In this document: piece by piece, positions 40,801 to 49,038 of the stretch
Layout: the number at the start of each line of letters is the position of its first letter
Position numbering within the stretch: position 1 is the stretch's first letter
DNA from: Geosporobacter subterraneus DSM 17957
Lineage (GTDB): Bacteria; Bacillota; Clostridia; Peptostreptococcales; Thermotaleaceae
Length of the DNA: 55,332 nt
Direction: 5' to 3'
Assembly (NCBI RefSeq): GCF_900142145.1
Contig: NZ_FQZV01000029.1
Location: 1-55,332, forward strand
The notes under the pieces: generated by a model
Database searches by the model: none
What the model saw: the letters and a program-made list of their open reading frames with translations, nothing else
Told to the model about the DNA's origin: nothing
Translations under genes and position numbers: made by a program

Positions 40801-43434
40801 TCACCTACAATCTTTCGCCATATTGAAAAGCCTGTACAAGTGATTCATGGCTTCAAGGGGCGTAGTATTTAAAACATCTATCTTCAAAAGCTCTGATATG
40901 ATTTTGTCTGAGTGATAATGAAAAAGATCCAGCTGTTCGTCTTTAGCCATTGCAATTTCAGCCTCCCCTACTGAGGAAACTTTCTGCCGTTTATTGATAT
41001 CATTAGCTTCCAGCTGATGTAGAATTTCTTTCGCCCGGTTGACGATCTTTTCTGATACCCCTGCCAATTTTGCTACTTGTATACCATAGCTTTGATCCGC
41101 ACCACCACGGATAATCTTTCTAAGGAAAATAATATCGTCACCCTTTTCTTTAACAGCAATACAATAGTTTTTAACACCCTCTAGAAGACCTTCTAGTTCT
41201 GTTAATTCATGGTAATGGGTGGCAAATAAAGTTCTCGCACCCAAATGCTTCACACTGCTGATATATTCAACGACTGCCCAGGCGATGCTTAAGCCGTCAT
41301 AGGTACTGGTCCCTCTGCCTATTTCATCCAGCAGAATCAAGCTCTTGGAGGTGGCTGTATGAATGATATTTGCTAATTCACTCATTTCTACCATGAAGGT
41401 ACTTTGACCTTGAGCTAAATCGTCAGAAGCTCCGACTCTTGTAAAGATTCTATCGGTGATACCGATTACAGCCCTTTCAGCAGGAACAAAACAACCGATC
41501 TGAGCCATAAGTACAATTAATGCTACTTGACGCATATAGGTGGATTTTCCCGCCATATTGGGTCCAGTAAGAATCGTAAATCGGTTATCTTTACAGTCCA
41601 ATAAGGTATCGTTAGGGATGAAATAGCTTTCAGACATCATTTTTTCCACAACCGGGTGTCTGCCGCTCTGAATATGGATTAAATGCCCCTCGTTAACGAC
41701 CGGTTTCGTGTAGTTTTGCCGGTCACTGACATCGGCAAAAGAAATATAAACATCTAGGGCAGCGATAGCCTTTGCTGTTTTTTGAACAGATTCAGTAAAC
41801 ATACTTACTTTTTCCCGAACCTCAGTAAATATCTGATATTCCAACTCAGTAATCCGCTCTTCGGCGCCTAAAATCTTAGATTCTATTTCCTTTAATTCCG
41901 GAGTAATATATCTTTCTGCATTGGCTAGGGTTTGCTTTCGGATATAATGGGAGGGTACTAGATTAAGATTTGATTTTGTTATTTCAATATAGTATCCAAA
42001 AACTTTATTGTAACCTATTTTTAAGGACTTAATTCCTGTCTTTTGCCTCTCTTCGTTTTCAAGGTTTACGATCCAAGACTTCCCTTTTGTAATAGCTTCT
42101 CTTAAGCTAAAGATTTCGGGATGATAGGTTTCTTTTATGATTCCCCCGTCTTTTAAAGAAATAGGGGGGTCTTCAACGATAGCATCTTCGATGATCTGGA
42201 TAACCTCCCTATGGTTATCCAGATGGTCGTTAATTTCCATCAAAGCCTTAGAGGAAAAAGCACCCAGCAGATTTTTAATGCAAGGCATCCTGGATAAGGA
42301 GGACTTTAACCATATGAGATCTCTTCCATTGGCGTTGCCGTAAGATATTCTTCCTACAAGCCGCTCCAAGTCATAGGTTTCCCGAAGCTGCTCCTTGAGT
42401 TCCTCACGAACCAATAAATCAGCTTTTAATCCGTCAACAGCTTCCAGTCTGTGTTGTATATCTATAGATTTGGTCAGCGGCTCTTCAATCCATTGCTTTA
42501 ATAATCTGGCTCCCATTGCTGTATTGGTTTTATCCAAAACCCATAGTAATGAGCCCTTGCGATCCCGATCTCTCATGGTTTCCGTTAACTCTAGATTCTT
42601 TCTCGTTGTTTTATCCAACACCATGAAATCTTCTGTATGATAATACTGGATTTTATGAAGATGATGAATAGATTTTTTATGAGTCTGTTCAAGATATGTC
42701 AGCAAAGCTCCAGAAGCACCGATGCTAAAGGGGTGATCCTGCAGACCCAAGCCTTCCAGACTCAGGAGCTGATAATGGTTTTTCAAGGTTTGAGCACCAT
42801 AATCGGTTTTAAAAGCCCATGGGTCAAACTTTGTAATGTATGCCCGCCCACAGAGATTGCTGATTTCTGCTGCAATACTTTTATCACTATAGGTATCTTG
42901 ATTGATGATTACTTCCCTTGGATTAATCTTAACGACTTCATTTAGAAAATTGGAAAAGACACTGACGCCCATAAACTCTGTTGTACGGGAGTCACCTGTA
43001 GAGATATCAGCATAGGATATTCCGATGCAATCCTCATGAAATAAAGCTGCCAGTATATAATTATTCTCCTTTTCTTTAAGCATTGCCGGATCAATCACCG
43101 TACCGGGAGTAATAATTTTTATTACTTCTCTTTTGACGATTCCCTTTGCTGCAGCAGGATCTTCCACCTGCTCACATATAGCAACCTTATAGCCTTTATC
43201 AATGAGCTTTGAGATGTAATTATCCGCTGCATGATAGGGAACGCCGCACATAGGCGCCCTGTCTTCCAAGCCGCAATCCCTGCCTGTCAATGCAATCTCT
43301 AGTTCCCTAGCTGCTAAGACTGCATCCTCAAAAAACATCTCATAAAAGTCACCTAATCGAAAAAAAAGAATACAATCGGGATGCTGATTCTTTTGCTCAA
43401 TATATTGTTTCATCATTGGTGTTAAATGCTCCAT
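40801..43434 (-). CDS. mutS: DNA mismatch repair protein MutS
   Basis: 877 residues, full length. The mismatch-binding Phe is in FFRLGDFYEMFFEDA (about 24-38, GDFYEMF). The ABC ATPase domain has Walker A GPNMAGKST (about 619), the signature region DLAQGQSTFMVEM and Walker B DEIGRGTSTYDGLSIAW (about 695). It recognises mispaired or looped DNA and recruits MutL. It heads mutS-mutL-miaA-hfq; miaB lies 96 bases upstream beyond a long palindromic terminator. Confidence 0.97.
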   Translation of the reverse strand: MEHLTPMMKQYIEQKNQHPDCILFFRLGDFYEMFFEDAVLAARELEIALTGRDCGLEDRAPMCGVPYHAADNYISKLIDKGYKVAICEQVEDPAAAKGIVKREVIKIITPGTVIDPAMLKEKENNYILAALFHEDCIGISYADISTGDSRTTEFMGVSVFSNFLNEVVKINPREVIINQDTYSDKSIAAEISNLCGRAYITKFDPWAFKTDYGAQTLKNHYQLLSLEGLGLQDHPFSIGASGALLTYLEQTHKKSIHHLHKIQYYHTEDFMVLDKTTRKNLELTETMRDRDRKGSLLWVLDKTNTAMGARLLKQWIEEPLTKSIDIQHRLEAVDGLKADLLVREELKEQLRETYDLERLVGRISYGNANGRDLIWLKSSLSRMPCIKNLLGAFSSKALMEINDHLDNHREVIQIIEDAIVEDPPISLKDGGIIKETYHPEIFSLREAITKGKSWIVNLENEERQKTGIKSLKIGYNKVFGYYIEITKSNLNLVPSHYIRKQTLANAERYITPELKEIESKILGAEERITELEYQIFTEVREKVSMFTESVQKTAKAIAALDVYISFADVSDRQNYTKPVVNEGHLIHIQSGRHPVVEKMMSESYFIPNDTLLDCKDNRFTILTGPNMAGKSTYMRQVALIVLMAQIGCFVPAERAVIGITDRIFTRVGASDDLAQGQSTFMVEMSELANIIHTATSKSLILLDEIGRGTSTYDGLSIAWAVVEYISSVKHLGARTLFATHYHELTELEGLLEGVKNYCIAVKEKGDDIIFLRKIIRGGADQSYGIQVAKLAGVSEKIVNRAKEILHQLEANDINKRQKVSSVGEAEIAMAKDEQLDLFHYHSDKIISELLKIDVLNTTPLEAMNHLYRLFNMAKDCR

Positions 43435-43485
43435 TTTATTTCCCCCACTACCACAGTTTTCATATAACTATTATAACATAAGGAT

Positions 43486-43539
43486 ATAAAATCTTTAAGG
43501 ATAGAACCAGGGATATCCCTGGTTCTATCCTTAAAGATT
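43486..43539 (-). terminator. 50-bp perfect palindrome acting as miaB terminator
   Basis: Bases 43490-43514 and 43515-43539 are exact reverse complements over 25 positions with no spacer (centre GGGAT|ATCCC). The right half takes in the miaB stop codon and its last two codons. On the minus strand it is followed by TTATATCC (with the arm end, a TTTTAT run). It probably ends miaB transcription ahead of mutS. Confidence 0.8.
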
Positions 43540-44973
43540 ATGTTCAACTACTATACCATTTAAACTAAAAGTTTTAGCTTCAGTGATCTTAATCTGAACC
43601 AATTGACCAATCAAATCTTTACTGCCGGGGAAATTTACTAATTTGCTGCTTCTGGTGCGTCCCATTAATTTAGAAGCATCGTTTTTACTTTCCCCTTCTA
43701 CTAAAACCTCCACAGTCTTACCTTCATAGTCTGCATTTTTACGTGCACTAATTTCATTTAGGGTGCTTAGCAGTCGGTTAAACCGCTCATGTTTAACATT
43801 TTCAGGAACCTGGTGCTCTGTCATTTTAGCAGCTGGCGTTCCTTCCCGAACAGAATAGAGAAAAGTAAATGCGGAATCGTATTCTACTTTTTGAACGATA
43901 TCCAGGGTTTCTAGGAAATCTTCTTCTGTTTCACCTGGAAAACCTACGATAATATCCGTTGTAATCGCTATAGCTGGGATATTTGCCTTTAGCTGGGTTA
44001 CCAGTTCTAAATATTGCTCCTTTGTATAATGACGATTCATTTCCTTAAGAATTTTTGTACTGCCCGATTGTACCGGAAGATGAATGTGTTCACAAAGCTT
44101 TTGACAATCCCTCATCGCTTCAATCAGACGGGGTGAGAGATCCTTAGGATGAGAAGTCATAAAGCGTATTCGCTCCAGTCCTTCAATTTCATTGATACGA
44201 ATCAGCAAATCAGCAAAATCCATCTTGTTTTCAAAGGTTTTTCCATATGAATTTACATTTTGTCCTAATAAGGTTACTTCTTTTGTACCTTGACTTACCA
44301 GTTCTTTGATTTCGTTAATAATATCTTTAGGATCTCTACTTCTTTCTCTTCCTCTTGTATAGGGAACGATACAATAGGTACAGAAATTATTACAGCCGTA
44401 CATGATATTGACGAATGCTTTTAGACCGTATTTTCGAATAACTGGAACTCCTTCTACTACAGTGCCCTCCTCATCCCACACTTCCACGAGCATATGGTCT
44501 GATTTCTTACAATTAGCCAGTAACTCTGGAAAATTGTGCAGATTATGGGTTCCAAAAACTAAATCTACATGGCTGTACTTTTTTTTGATTTGGTCAACTA
44601 CATGGGCCTGCTGCATCATGCAACCGCAAACTGCGATAATCATATCCGGTCTTACTTTTTTCAGATGCTTTAGCTGGCCCAGATTCCCATATACCTTTAA
44701 TTCTGCGTTTTCCCGTACACAGCAGGTATTATAAATAATCAGGTCAGCTTCAGCCTGTTCATTTGTTTCTACATAGCCCATATGATTCAGCATGCCGGCC
44801 AGTTTTTCTGAATCATGCTCATTCATTTGGCAGCCATAGGTAACAATCATAGCCTTCTTTTTGCTTCCCTTATCGTGATAGAATTCATCGTTTAGCTGGC
44901 GTACTTCATTTATATAAGCTTGCTGCCGCAGCTGTACTTCACTGGAAACCTTTACAATTTCTCGTTTACCCAA
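43531..44973 (-). CDS. miaB: tRNA-2-methylthio-N6-dimethylallyladenosine synthase
   Basis: 480 residues from a TTG at 44973, 8 bases behind AGGAGG. The N-terminal UPF0004 domain holds three cluster cysteines ([31 protein letters not shown]). The radical-SAM motif is [20 protein letters not shown] (about 194-213), and there is a C-terminal TRAM domain (about 410-478). It methylthiolates i6A37 made by MiaA. A 43-residue extension precedes the first conserved segment, as in other clostridial MiaB proteins. Confidence 0.96.
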   Translation of the reverse strand: MGKREIVKVSSEVQLRQQAYINEVRQLNDEFYHDKGSKKKAMIVTYGCQMNEHDSEKLAGMLNHMGYVETNEQAEADLIIYNTCCVRENAELKVYGNLGQLKHLKKVRPDMIIAVCGCMMQQAHVVDQIKKKYSHVDLVFGTHNLHNFPELLANCKKSDHMLVEVWDEEGTVVEGVPVIRKYGLKAFVNIMYGCNNFCTYCIVPYTRGRERSRDPKDIINEIKELVSQGTKEVTLLGQNVNSYGKTFENKMDFADLLIRINEIEGLERIRFMTSHPKDLSPRLIEAMRDCQKLCEHIHLPVQSGSTKILKEMNRHYTKEQYLELVTQLKANIPAIAITTDIIVGFPGETEEDFLETLDIVQKVEYDSAFTFLYSVREGTPAAKMTEHQVPENVKHERFNRLLSTLNEISARKNADYEGKTVEVLVEGESKNDASKLMGRTRSSKLVNFPGSKDLIGQLVQIKITEAKTFSLNGIVVEHNL

Positions 44974-45139
44974 ATCCTATTCCTCCTATGAGACATATTC
45001 CTATCTCTATTTTTCCGCAATCTAAACCATATTATATCAGAAGTAAGAAAAAAAAAGAAGGTAGATACGCATAATCAAGAAATTCAAACAAAATTTATCG
45101 AAAAAAGTTGAAGAAACACTATTGCCTTGGAAATAGAAG

Positions 45140-45169
45140 CAAAAAGCCAGTACATGCTAATACTGGCTT
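45140..45169 (-). terminator. Terminator of the small ORF at 45157-45336
   Basis: A 9-bp stem AAGCCAGTA (45144-45152) / TACTGGCTT (45161-45169); on the minus strand it continues into TTTTTGC. It overlaps the stop codon of the short gene, which supports that gene being transcribed. Confidence 0.78.
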
Positions 45170-45336
45170 CCGCGAAACTCTTTAATGGTATTTACATCGG
45201 TAATGAGTATACTTCCTGAATGAGGTTTTCCTAAATACTTATTAAACTCTTTTTCAATATCTACATGTGAACTTATAGCAACCAGGTATAAATACCTCTG
45301 ATCCTTTACATAATGATAAAGAAAGTAATACTTCAT
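45157..45336 (-). CDS. Small hypothetical protein (59 aa)
   Basis: 59 residues from ATG 45336 (GAGTGAT about 7 bases upstream; ATG 45342 is an alternative). It is Tyr-rich at the N-terminus (MKYYFLYHYVKDQRYLYLVA) with alternating strand-like hydrophobics, then a helix (HVDIEKEFNKYLG), and ends EFRGSQY. No membrane helix or cysteine is present, and no family is recognised. Its own terminator overlaps the stop codon, the main argument that it is real. It stands alone between miaB and a divergently transcribed aminotransferase. Confidence 0.55.
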   Translation of the reverse strand: MKYYFLYHYVKDQRYLYLVAISSHVDIEKEFNKYLGKPHSGSILITDVNTIKEFRGSQY

Positions 45337-45572
45337 ATACATCACTCATTTTCTTTATATTTTTAGAACCGATAAATCTACTTCATAAAAATATGGATCA
45401 TGAATGATAATAATTTTCTTTATAATATTAGCATCTACCAAAAGGGTGTATTCAATGTTAAGTAATAAATAGAAAAAATAGCGTGAAATACAATTCCGCT
45501 ACATAATTTATGAATTTTGTGGAATGATAGATGTGTAAATTTTCATGCTAAAAAAGTTTAGGGGGTAAATTA

Positions 45573-46766
45573 ATGAAATTCTCTACTAGAATAGTGAACA
45601 TGCAGGAATCACCGATCAGGAAATTGGTTCCTTTCGCAGAAAATGCAAAAAAAGAAGGTAAAAAGGTATATCATCTAAATATTGGACAGCCAGATATTGA
45701 AACACCGGAAAATTTTATGGATGCCATTAGAAAATATGATGACAAAGTATTAAAGTATACTTTTTCACAAGGGATTCCAGAATTAATCGAGGCAATGATT
45801 AAGTATTATAAAAAATACAACATGACCTTCGAAAAAGATGAGATCCTGATTATGAATGGTGGAAGTGAAGCATTGTTATTTTCCCTAATTGCCATTGCTG
45901 ATGATGGGGATCAAGTAATCGTGCCGGAACCTTTTTATACGAACTATAATGGTTTTGGAAGTGCTGTTGGCGTTAGCGTTGTGCCTATTACAACAGAGGC
46001 ATCAAAAGGTTTCCATTTACCGCCTAAGGATCAGATCGTAAAAGCAATAACCAGCAAGTCAAGAGCTATCCTATTATCAAATCCAGGTAATCCAACAGGT
46101 GTTGTCTATACGAAAGAAGAGGTACAAATGTTAGCAGATATTGCAAGAGAATATAATCTTTATGTGATCGCTGATGAAGTATATAGAGAGTTTGTTTATG
46201 ACCATTTAGATTACACGAGCTTTGGCAATATCGCTGAAATTCAAGACCGGGTGATCATTGTAGACAGTGTGTCCAAGAGATTTAGTGCTTGTGGTGCCCG
46301 TATTGGTGCAGTTTTGAGTAAGAACAAGGACTTAATGAAGCAAATATTAAAGCTTTGTCAAAGCAGACTATGCTGTCCAATGTTGGAGCAGATTGGTGCA
46401 GTTGAATTATATAATGTTTCCGACGACTATTTCAATGGGGTTTTAGTAGAATATCAAAAGCGAAGAGATATTGTATTCGAAGGATTACAAAGTATTCCAG
46501 GTGTTATCTGTGAAAAACCAACCGGTGCATTCTATGTTATTGCGAAACTGCCTGTTGTTGATGCGGAAGAATTTGTAATCTGGATGTTGAAAGATTTTAG
46601 CATAGACAACGAAACTGTGATGCTGGCTCCTGCTGAAGGCTTCTATGCAACCCCCGGACTAGGCAAGGATGAGGCAAGAATTGCATATATACTTAATGAA
46701 GGAGATTTAAAAAAATCTATGAATATCTTAAAACAGGCCTTAGAAAAATATCCACACAAAAAATAA
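45573..46766 (+). CDS. Pyridoxal-phosphate aminotransferase (AspC/AraT-like)
   Basis: 397 residues, fold-type I. Landmarks are HLNIGQPDIETP (about 33-44), MNGGSEALLFSL (about 94-105), LSNPGNPTGVVY (about 170-181), IADEVYREFVYD (about 203-214) and the PLP lysine in VDSVSKRFSACGARIG (about 232-247). Start ATG with AGGGGG. It is monocistronic with a strong terminator. It is distinct from the gene at 12249 and probably acts on aspartate or a broad amino acid set; the substrate is not decidable here. Confidence 0.9.
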   Translation: MKFSTRIVNMQESPIRKLVPFAENAKKEGKKVYHLNIGQPDIETPENFMDAIRKYDDKVLKYTFSQGIPELIEAMIKYYKKYNMTFEKDEILIMNGGSEALLFSLIAIADDGDQVIVPEPFYTNYNGFGSAVGVSVVPITTEASKGFHLPPKDQIVKAITSKSRAILLSNPGNPTGVVYTKEEVQMLADIAREYNLYVIADEVYREFVYDHLDYTSFGNIAEIQDRVIIVDSVSKRFSACGARIGAVLSKNKDLMKQILKLCQSRLCCPMLEQIGAVELYNVSDDYFNGVLVEYQKRRDIVFEGLQSIPGVICEKPTGAFYVIAKLPVVDAEEFVIWMLKDFSIDNETVMLAPAEGFYATPGLGKDEARIAYILNEGDLKKSMNILKQALEKYPHKK

Positions 46767-46767
46767 T

Positions 46768-46803
46768 AAAAGCTTTCGCCAGCTGGCGAAAGCTTTTTTT
46801 TTT
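46768..46803 (+). terminator. Bidirectional terminator after the aminotransferase
   Basis: A near-perfect palindrome, AAAAGCTTTCGCC-AGCT-GGCGAAAGCTTTT, then ten T on the plus strand; on the minus strand it is followed by ATTATTTTTT. It serves both the aminotransferase and the convergent cysteine-rich gene ending at 46802. Confidence 0.9.
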
Positions 46804-46942
46804 AATCTTCCTGTCTCAACAATTTTTCATCCATTTCACAGGTACCATTATTGCAATAACCGGCTACACAATGAATACATGTTATAAACCCACATTCCCT
46901 AAGTTCTCCGTATCCTTTTACATCATACTCTTTTTCGTACAT
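46802..46942 (-). CDS. Cysteine-rich 46-residue protein
   Basis: ATG at 46942 follows GGAGG with a 9-base gap; the stop TAA is at 46804-46802, at the edge of the shared terminator. Five cysteines at residues 17, 22, 25, 30 and 35 (C-x4-C-x2-C-x4-C-x4-C) with an adjacent His24 suggest a zinc or Fe-S binding mini-protein. The N-terminus is acidic and Tyr-rich, and no signal sequence is visible. I know of no assigned function. The strong ribosome site and terminator argue for a real gene. Confidence 0.7.
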   Translation of the reverse strand: MYEKEYDVKGYGELRECGFITCIHCVAGYCNNGTCEMDEKLLRQED

Positions 46943-47059
46943 AATTTGGCACCTCCATTATATTTACTCAAGTTTGTTATACAATTATATTATAATACAA
47001 GAATACAATTCTGTCAATTGTATACATTATATTATTTTAAAAAAGATATAGCTATAAAA

Positions 47060-47201
47060 AAGGCCATTGAAAAAGTCAAAAATACGGCAAAAATTCGAGT
47101 TTGTCATCCTAAGCGCAGCGAAGGATCTGAGTAATTAAGCGCTATTAAAGATTCTTCGTTTCACTCAGAATGACAAAAACAAGGACTTTTTCAATGGCCT
47201 C
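47060..47201. mobile_element. 142-bp MITE with 17-bp terminal inverted repeats and 8-bp target duplication
   Basis: The ends AGGCCATTGAAAAAGTC (47061-47077) and GACTTTTTCAATGGCCT (47184-47200) are exact inverted repeats. The flanks carry CTATAAAA on both sides (47052-47059 and 47202-47209), a direct repeat of 8 bp as made by transposition. The interior is a second imperfect inverted repeat of the widespread type (TGTCATCCTAAGCGCAGCGAAGGATCT against AGATTCTTCG...AGAATGACA), so the whole element can fold into one long hairpin. No transposase is encoded. Confidence 0.85.
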
Positions 47202-47828
47202 CTATAAAACTACATCTTTCTTTACGCCAAATAGCTTTTTCCAAAGGGGCTGTTTGGCATTAATTCTCTTTACTTGTTCCTTTAATTCTGCTAGTTCATA
47301 GGATTTTTGTTTCAATCGCATTTTCAAACGGGCATTTTCACAGATCAGTATATCCTTTTCTTTTTTGAAGTAAATTTCGTTTTCTTCCCGATCCTGGACA
47401 ATTTCATCAAAATGGTGAATGATCTCGTTTTTTGTCTCATCCATTTTATATTGAAGTTGTTCATTAATATTAACATTGATGCGATTGCATAATTCATCTA
47501 ATATGCTGGATAACTCTATACTCTGTGGTTGGTTTATAATGCTTAAATCTGAGGTGCTTGCTGCAACAGCAACTTCATGATTTCCCTGAACTAAAATTTC
47601 AGGAGTATCGAGAATTAACTTTATTTGTTTGTTGGTAAGCCCTTTTTCCTGTAGTTCCTTTATATAAATAAATTGCTCAATTTCCTTATAGGTATAGTAG
47701 CGGCGGTTAGAATTGGTTCTGGGTATTTCCAACTTAAACTCATCCTCATAATATCGCAATACATGTGTATCATAGTTAGTAATTTTGCTAACCTCAGAAA
47801 TGGAGTATTTCTTTTCCTTATCGATCAT
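47202..47828 (-). CDS. MerR-family regulator with coiled-coil and Trp-containing tail
   Basis: 208 residues. The N-terminal MerR winged helix (about 6-75: YSISEVSKITNYDTHVLRYYEDEF, then RYYTYKEIEQFIYIKEL) is followed by a long Glu/Lys-rich coiled coil (about 115-195) and a C-terminal KQPLWKKLFGVKK amphipathic stretch. The build is like RacA and related MerR-type chromosome- or membrane-associated proteins, so it may not be a simple metal or drug regulator. Its stop codon TAG is part of the target duplication of the adjacent MITE. Start ATG behind AAGGGGGG. Confidence 0.8.
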   Translation of the reverse strand: MIDKEKKYSISEVSKITNYDTHVLRYYEDEFKLEIPRTNSNRRYYTYKEIEQFIYIKELQEKGLTNKQIKLILDTPEILVQGNHEVAVAASTSDLSIINQPQSIELSSILDELCNRINVNINEQLQYKMDETKNEIIHHFDEIVQDREENEIYFKKEKDILICENARLKMRLKQKSYELAELKEQVKRINAKQPLWKKLFGVKKDVVL

Positions 47829-48002
47829 TTGTTTCCCCCCTTAACTACTTGTTATATTCTGTACATTAGCTTTTAATTCCTTTTTAATATTAAATCTTTC
47901 GATAGCAAATTCAGCTATATTTCAACGTTTTTCTTATTATTTATGGGATTTGACAAGTTATAGGATGAGGAATACTTAAAGTAACATACATTAACTTTCC
48001 AT

Positions 48003-48038
48003 AAAAAAAATCCTTTGAAATCTTCAAAGGATTTTTTT
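48003..48038 (-). terminator. Terminator of cheR
   Basis: A 14-bp stem AAAAATCCTTTGAA / TTCAAAGGATTTTT (48006-48019, 48023-48036) with a 3-base loop; on the minus strand a further T-run continues. It lies directly after the cheR stop. Confidence 0.88.
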
Positions 48039-48041
48039 ATG

Positions 48042-48815
48042 TTAACTATTCTTTTTATAAAAAAAGGTCTTTAGAGGGACCAGATTATATCGTACTGGTA
48101 AAATGATTTGTTCCGTACTGCCAACGAATAGTACTCCCTGCTCGGTAAGGGAGGAATAAAATTTTTTATACATTTCTTCCTTAGTCTCTTCTGTAAAATA
48201 GATCATTACATTTCGACATACAATGAGATCGCAGCGTTCAGGATATTTATCACTGAGTAGATTATGATGCTTAAATTCTACGCACTTTTTGATTTCTTCA
48301 TTAATTTTGTATGATTCTCCTATTTTTGTGAAGTATTTTGACACCAGATGTTTAGGAACATTCTCGATACTTTTTGGAGAATAAATTCCGATCAGCGCTT
48401 TGTTTATTGCCCCCTTGTCAATATCTGTGGCTAGTATTTTAATGGACTGCAAAGGCATTAATTCACTAAGCATCATTACCAAAGAATAGGGCTCTTCACC
48501 GGTAGAACAAGCTGCACTCCAAATTTTCAATGAACTTCCTTTTTTGATTAAGCTTGGAATGATTTCTTTTTGCAGCACTTCCCATTGATTATAGTTGCGA
48601 TAGAATTCTGAGACATTAATGGTTAAATAATTAATAAACTCATTATAGAGATCTAAATTTTTACAGATCGCCTGAAAATAGCTTTCATAAGTATCGTAGT
48701 TATTTCTTTTGATGAGAGAGTCAATTCGCCGTTTCATTTGCTTTTCTTTATAACAGGATAAATTGATACCAGTCTTCTTTAAAATGGACTCTTTAAACTG
48801 CTCATAATTGTTCAT
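48042..48815 (-). CDS. cheR: CheR-type protein-glutamate O-methyltransferase
   Basis: 257 residues. The N-terminal CheR_N helices (about 1-75) are followed by the SAM-binding domain with SAACSTGEEPYSLVMML (about 99-115), ILATDIDKGAINKA (about 126-139), CDLIVCRNVMIYF (about 194-206) and the C-terminal GSTEQI segment. It methylates glutamates of chemoreceptors with S-adenosylmethionine. It stands alone, with no other che gene in view, and has its own terminator. Start ATG 48815 after AGGGGCG. Confidence 0.92.
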   Translation of the reverse strand: MNNYEQFKESILKKTGINLSCYKEKQMKRRIDSLIKRNNYDTYESYFQAICKNLDLYNEFINYLTINVSEFYRNYNQWEVLQKEIIPSLIKKGSSLKIWSAACSTGEEPYSLVMMLSELMPLQSIKILATDIDKGAINKALIGIYSPKSIENVPKHLVSKYFTKIGESYKINEEIKKCVEFKHHNLLSDKYPERCDLIVCRNVMIYFTEETKEEMYKKFYSSLTEQGVLFVGSTEQIILPVRYNLVPLKTFFYKKNS

Positions 48816-49013
48816 AATTACGCCCCTTTAATGCTTATTATGTAGAATTAGAAATAGTCGAAAATTGTATTTTATAGTATATTGTATCATATCCATATAT
48901 AAAAAAAAAGTCGTGGATTACCACAAATTTAGAATGTAAAGGGGGTCTCAATATATTTTGTGAGGTCACTATTATTTTGTGCTGAAACCCATAAATTATT
49001 CAATAATGAGCAG

Positions 49014-49038
49014 GAAAAAAGGAGAGTCAAACTCTCCT
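49014..49038 (-). terminator. Terminator of ispH-rpsA
   Basis: An 8-bp stem AGGAGAGT / ACTCTCCT (49020-49027, 49031-49038) with a 3-base loop; on the minus strand TTTTTTCC follows. It overlaps the last bases of the gene. Confidence 0.86.

Noticed and set aside
46871-47134. Plus-strand 87-codon ORF running into the MITE
   Set aside because: It lies opposite the cysteine-rich gene and ends inside the mobile element; no ribosome site or domain.
48899-48925. Small hairpin GTGG-ATTA-CCAC next to a run of nine A (T-run on the minus strand), ahead of cheR
   Set aside because: The stem is only 4-5 bp and separated from the T-run by a few bases; too weak to call a terminator or small RNA.
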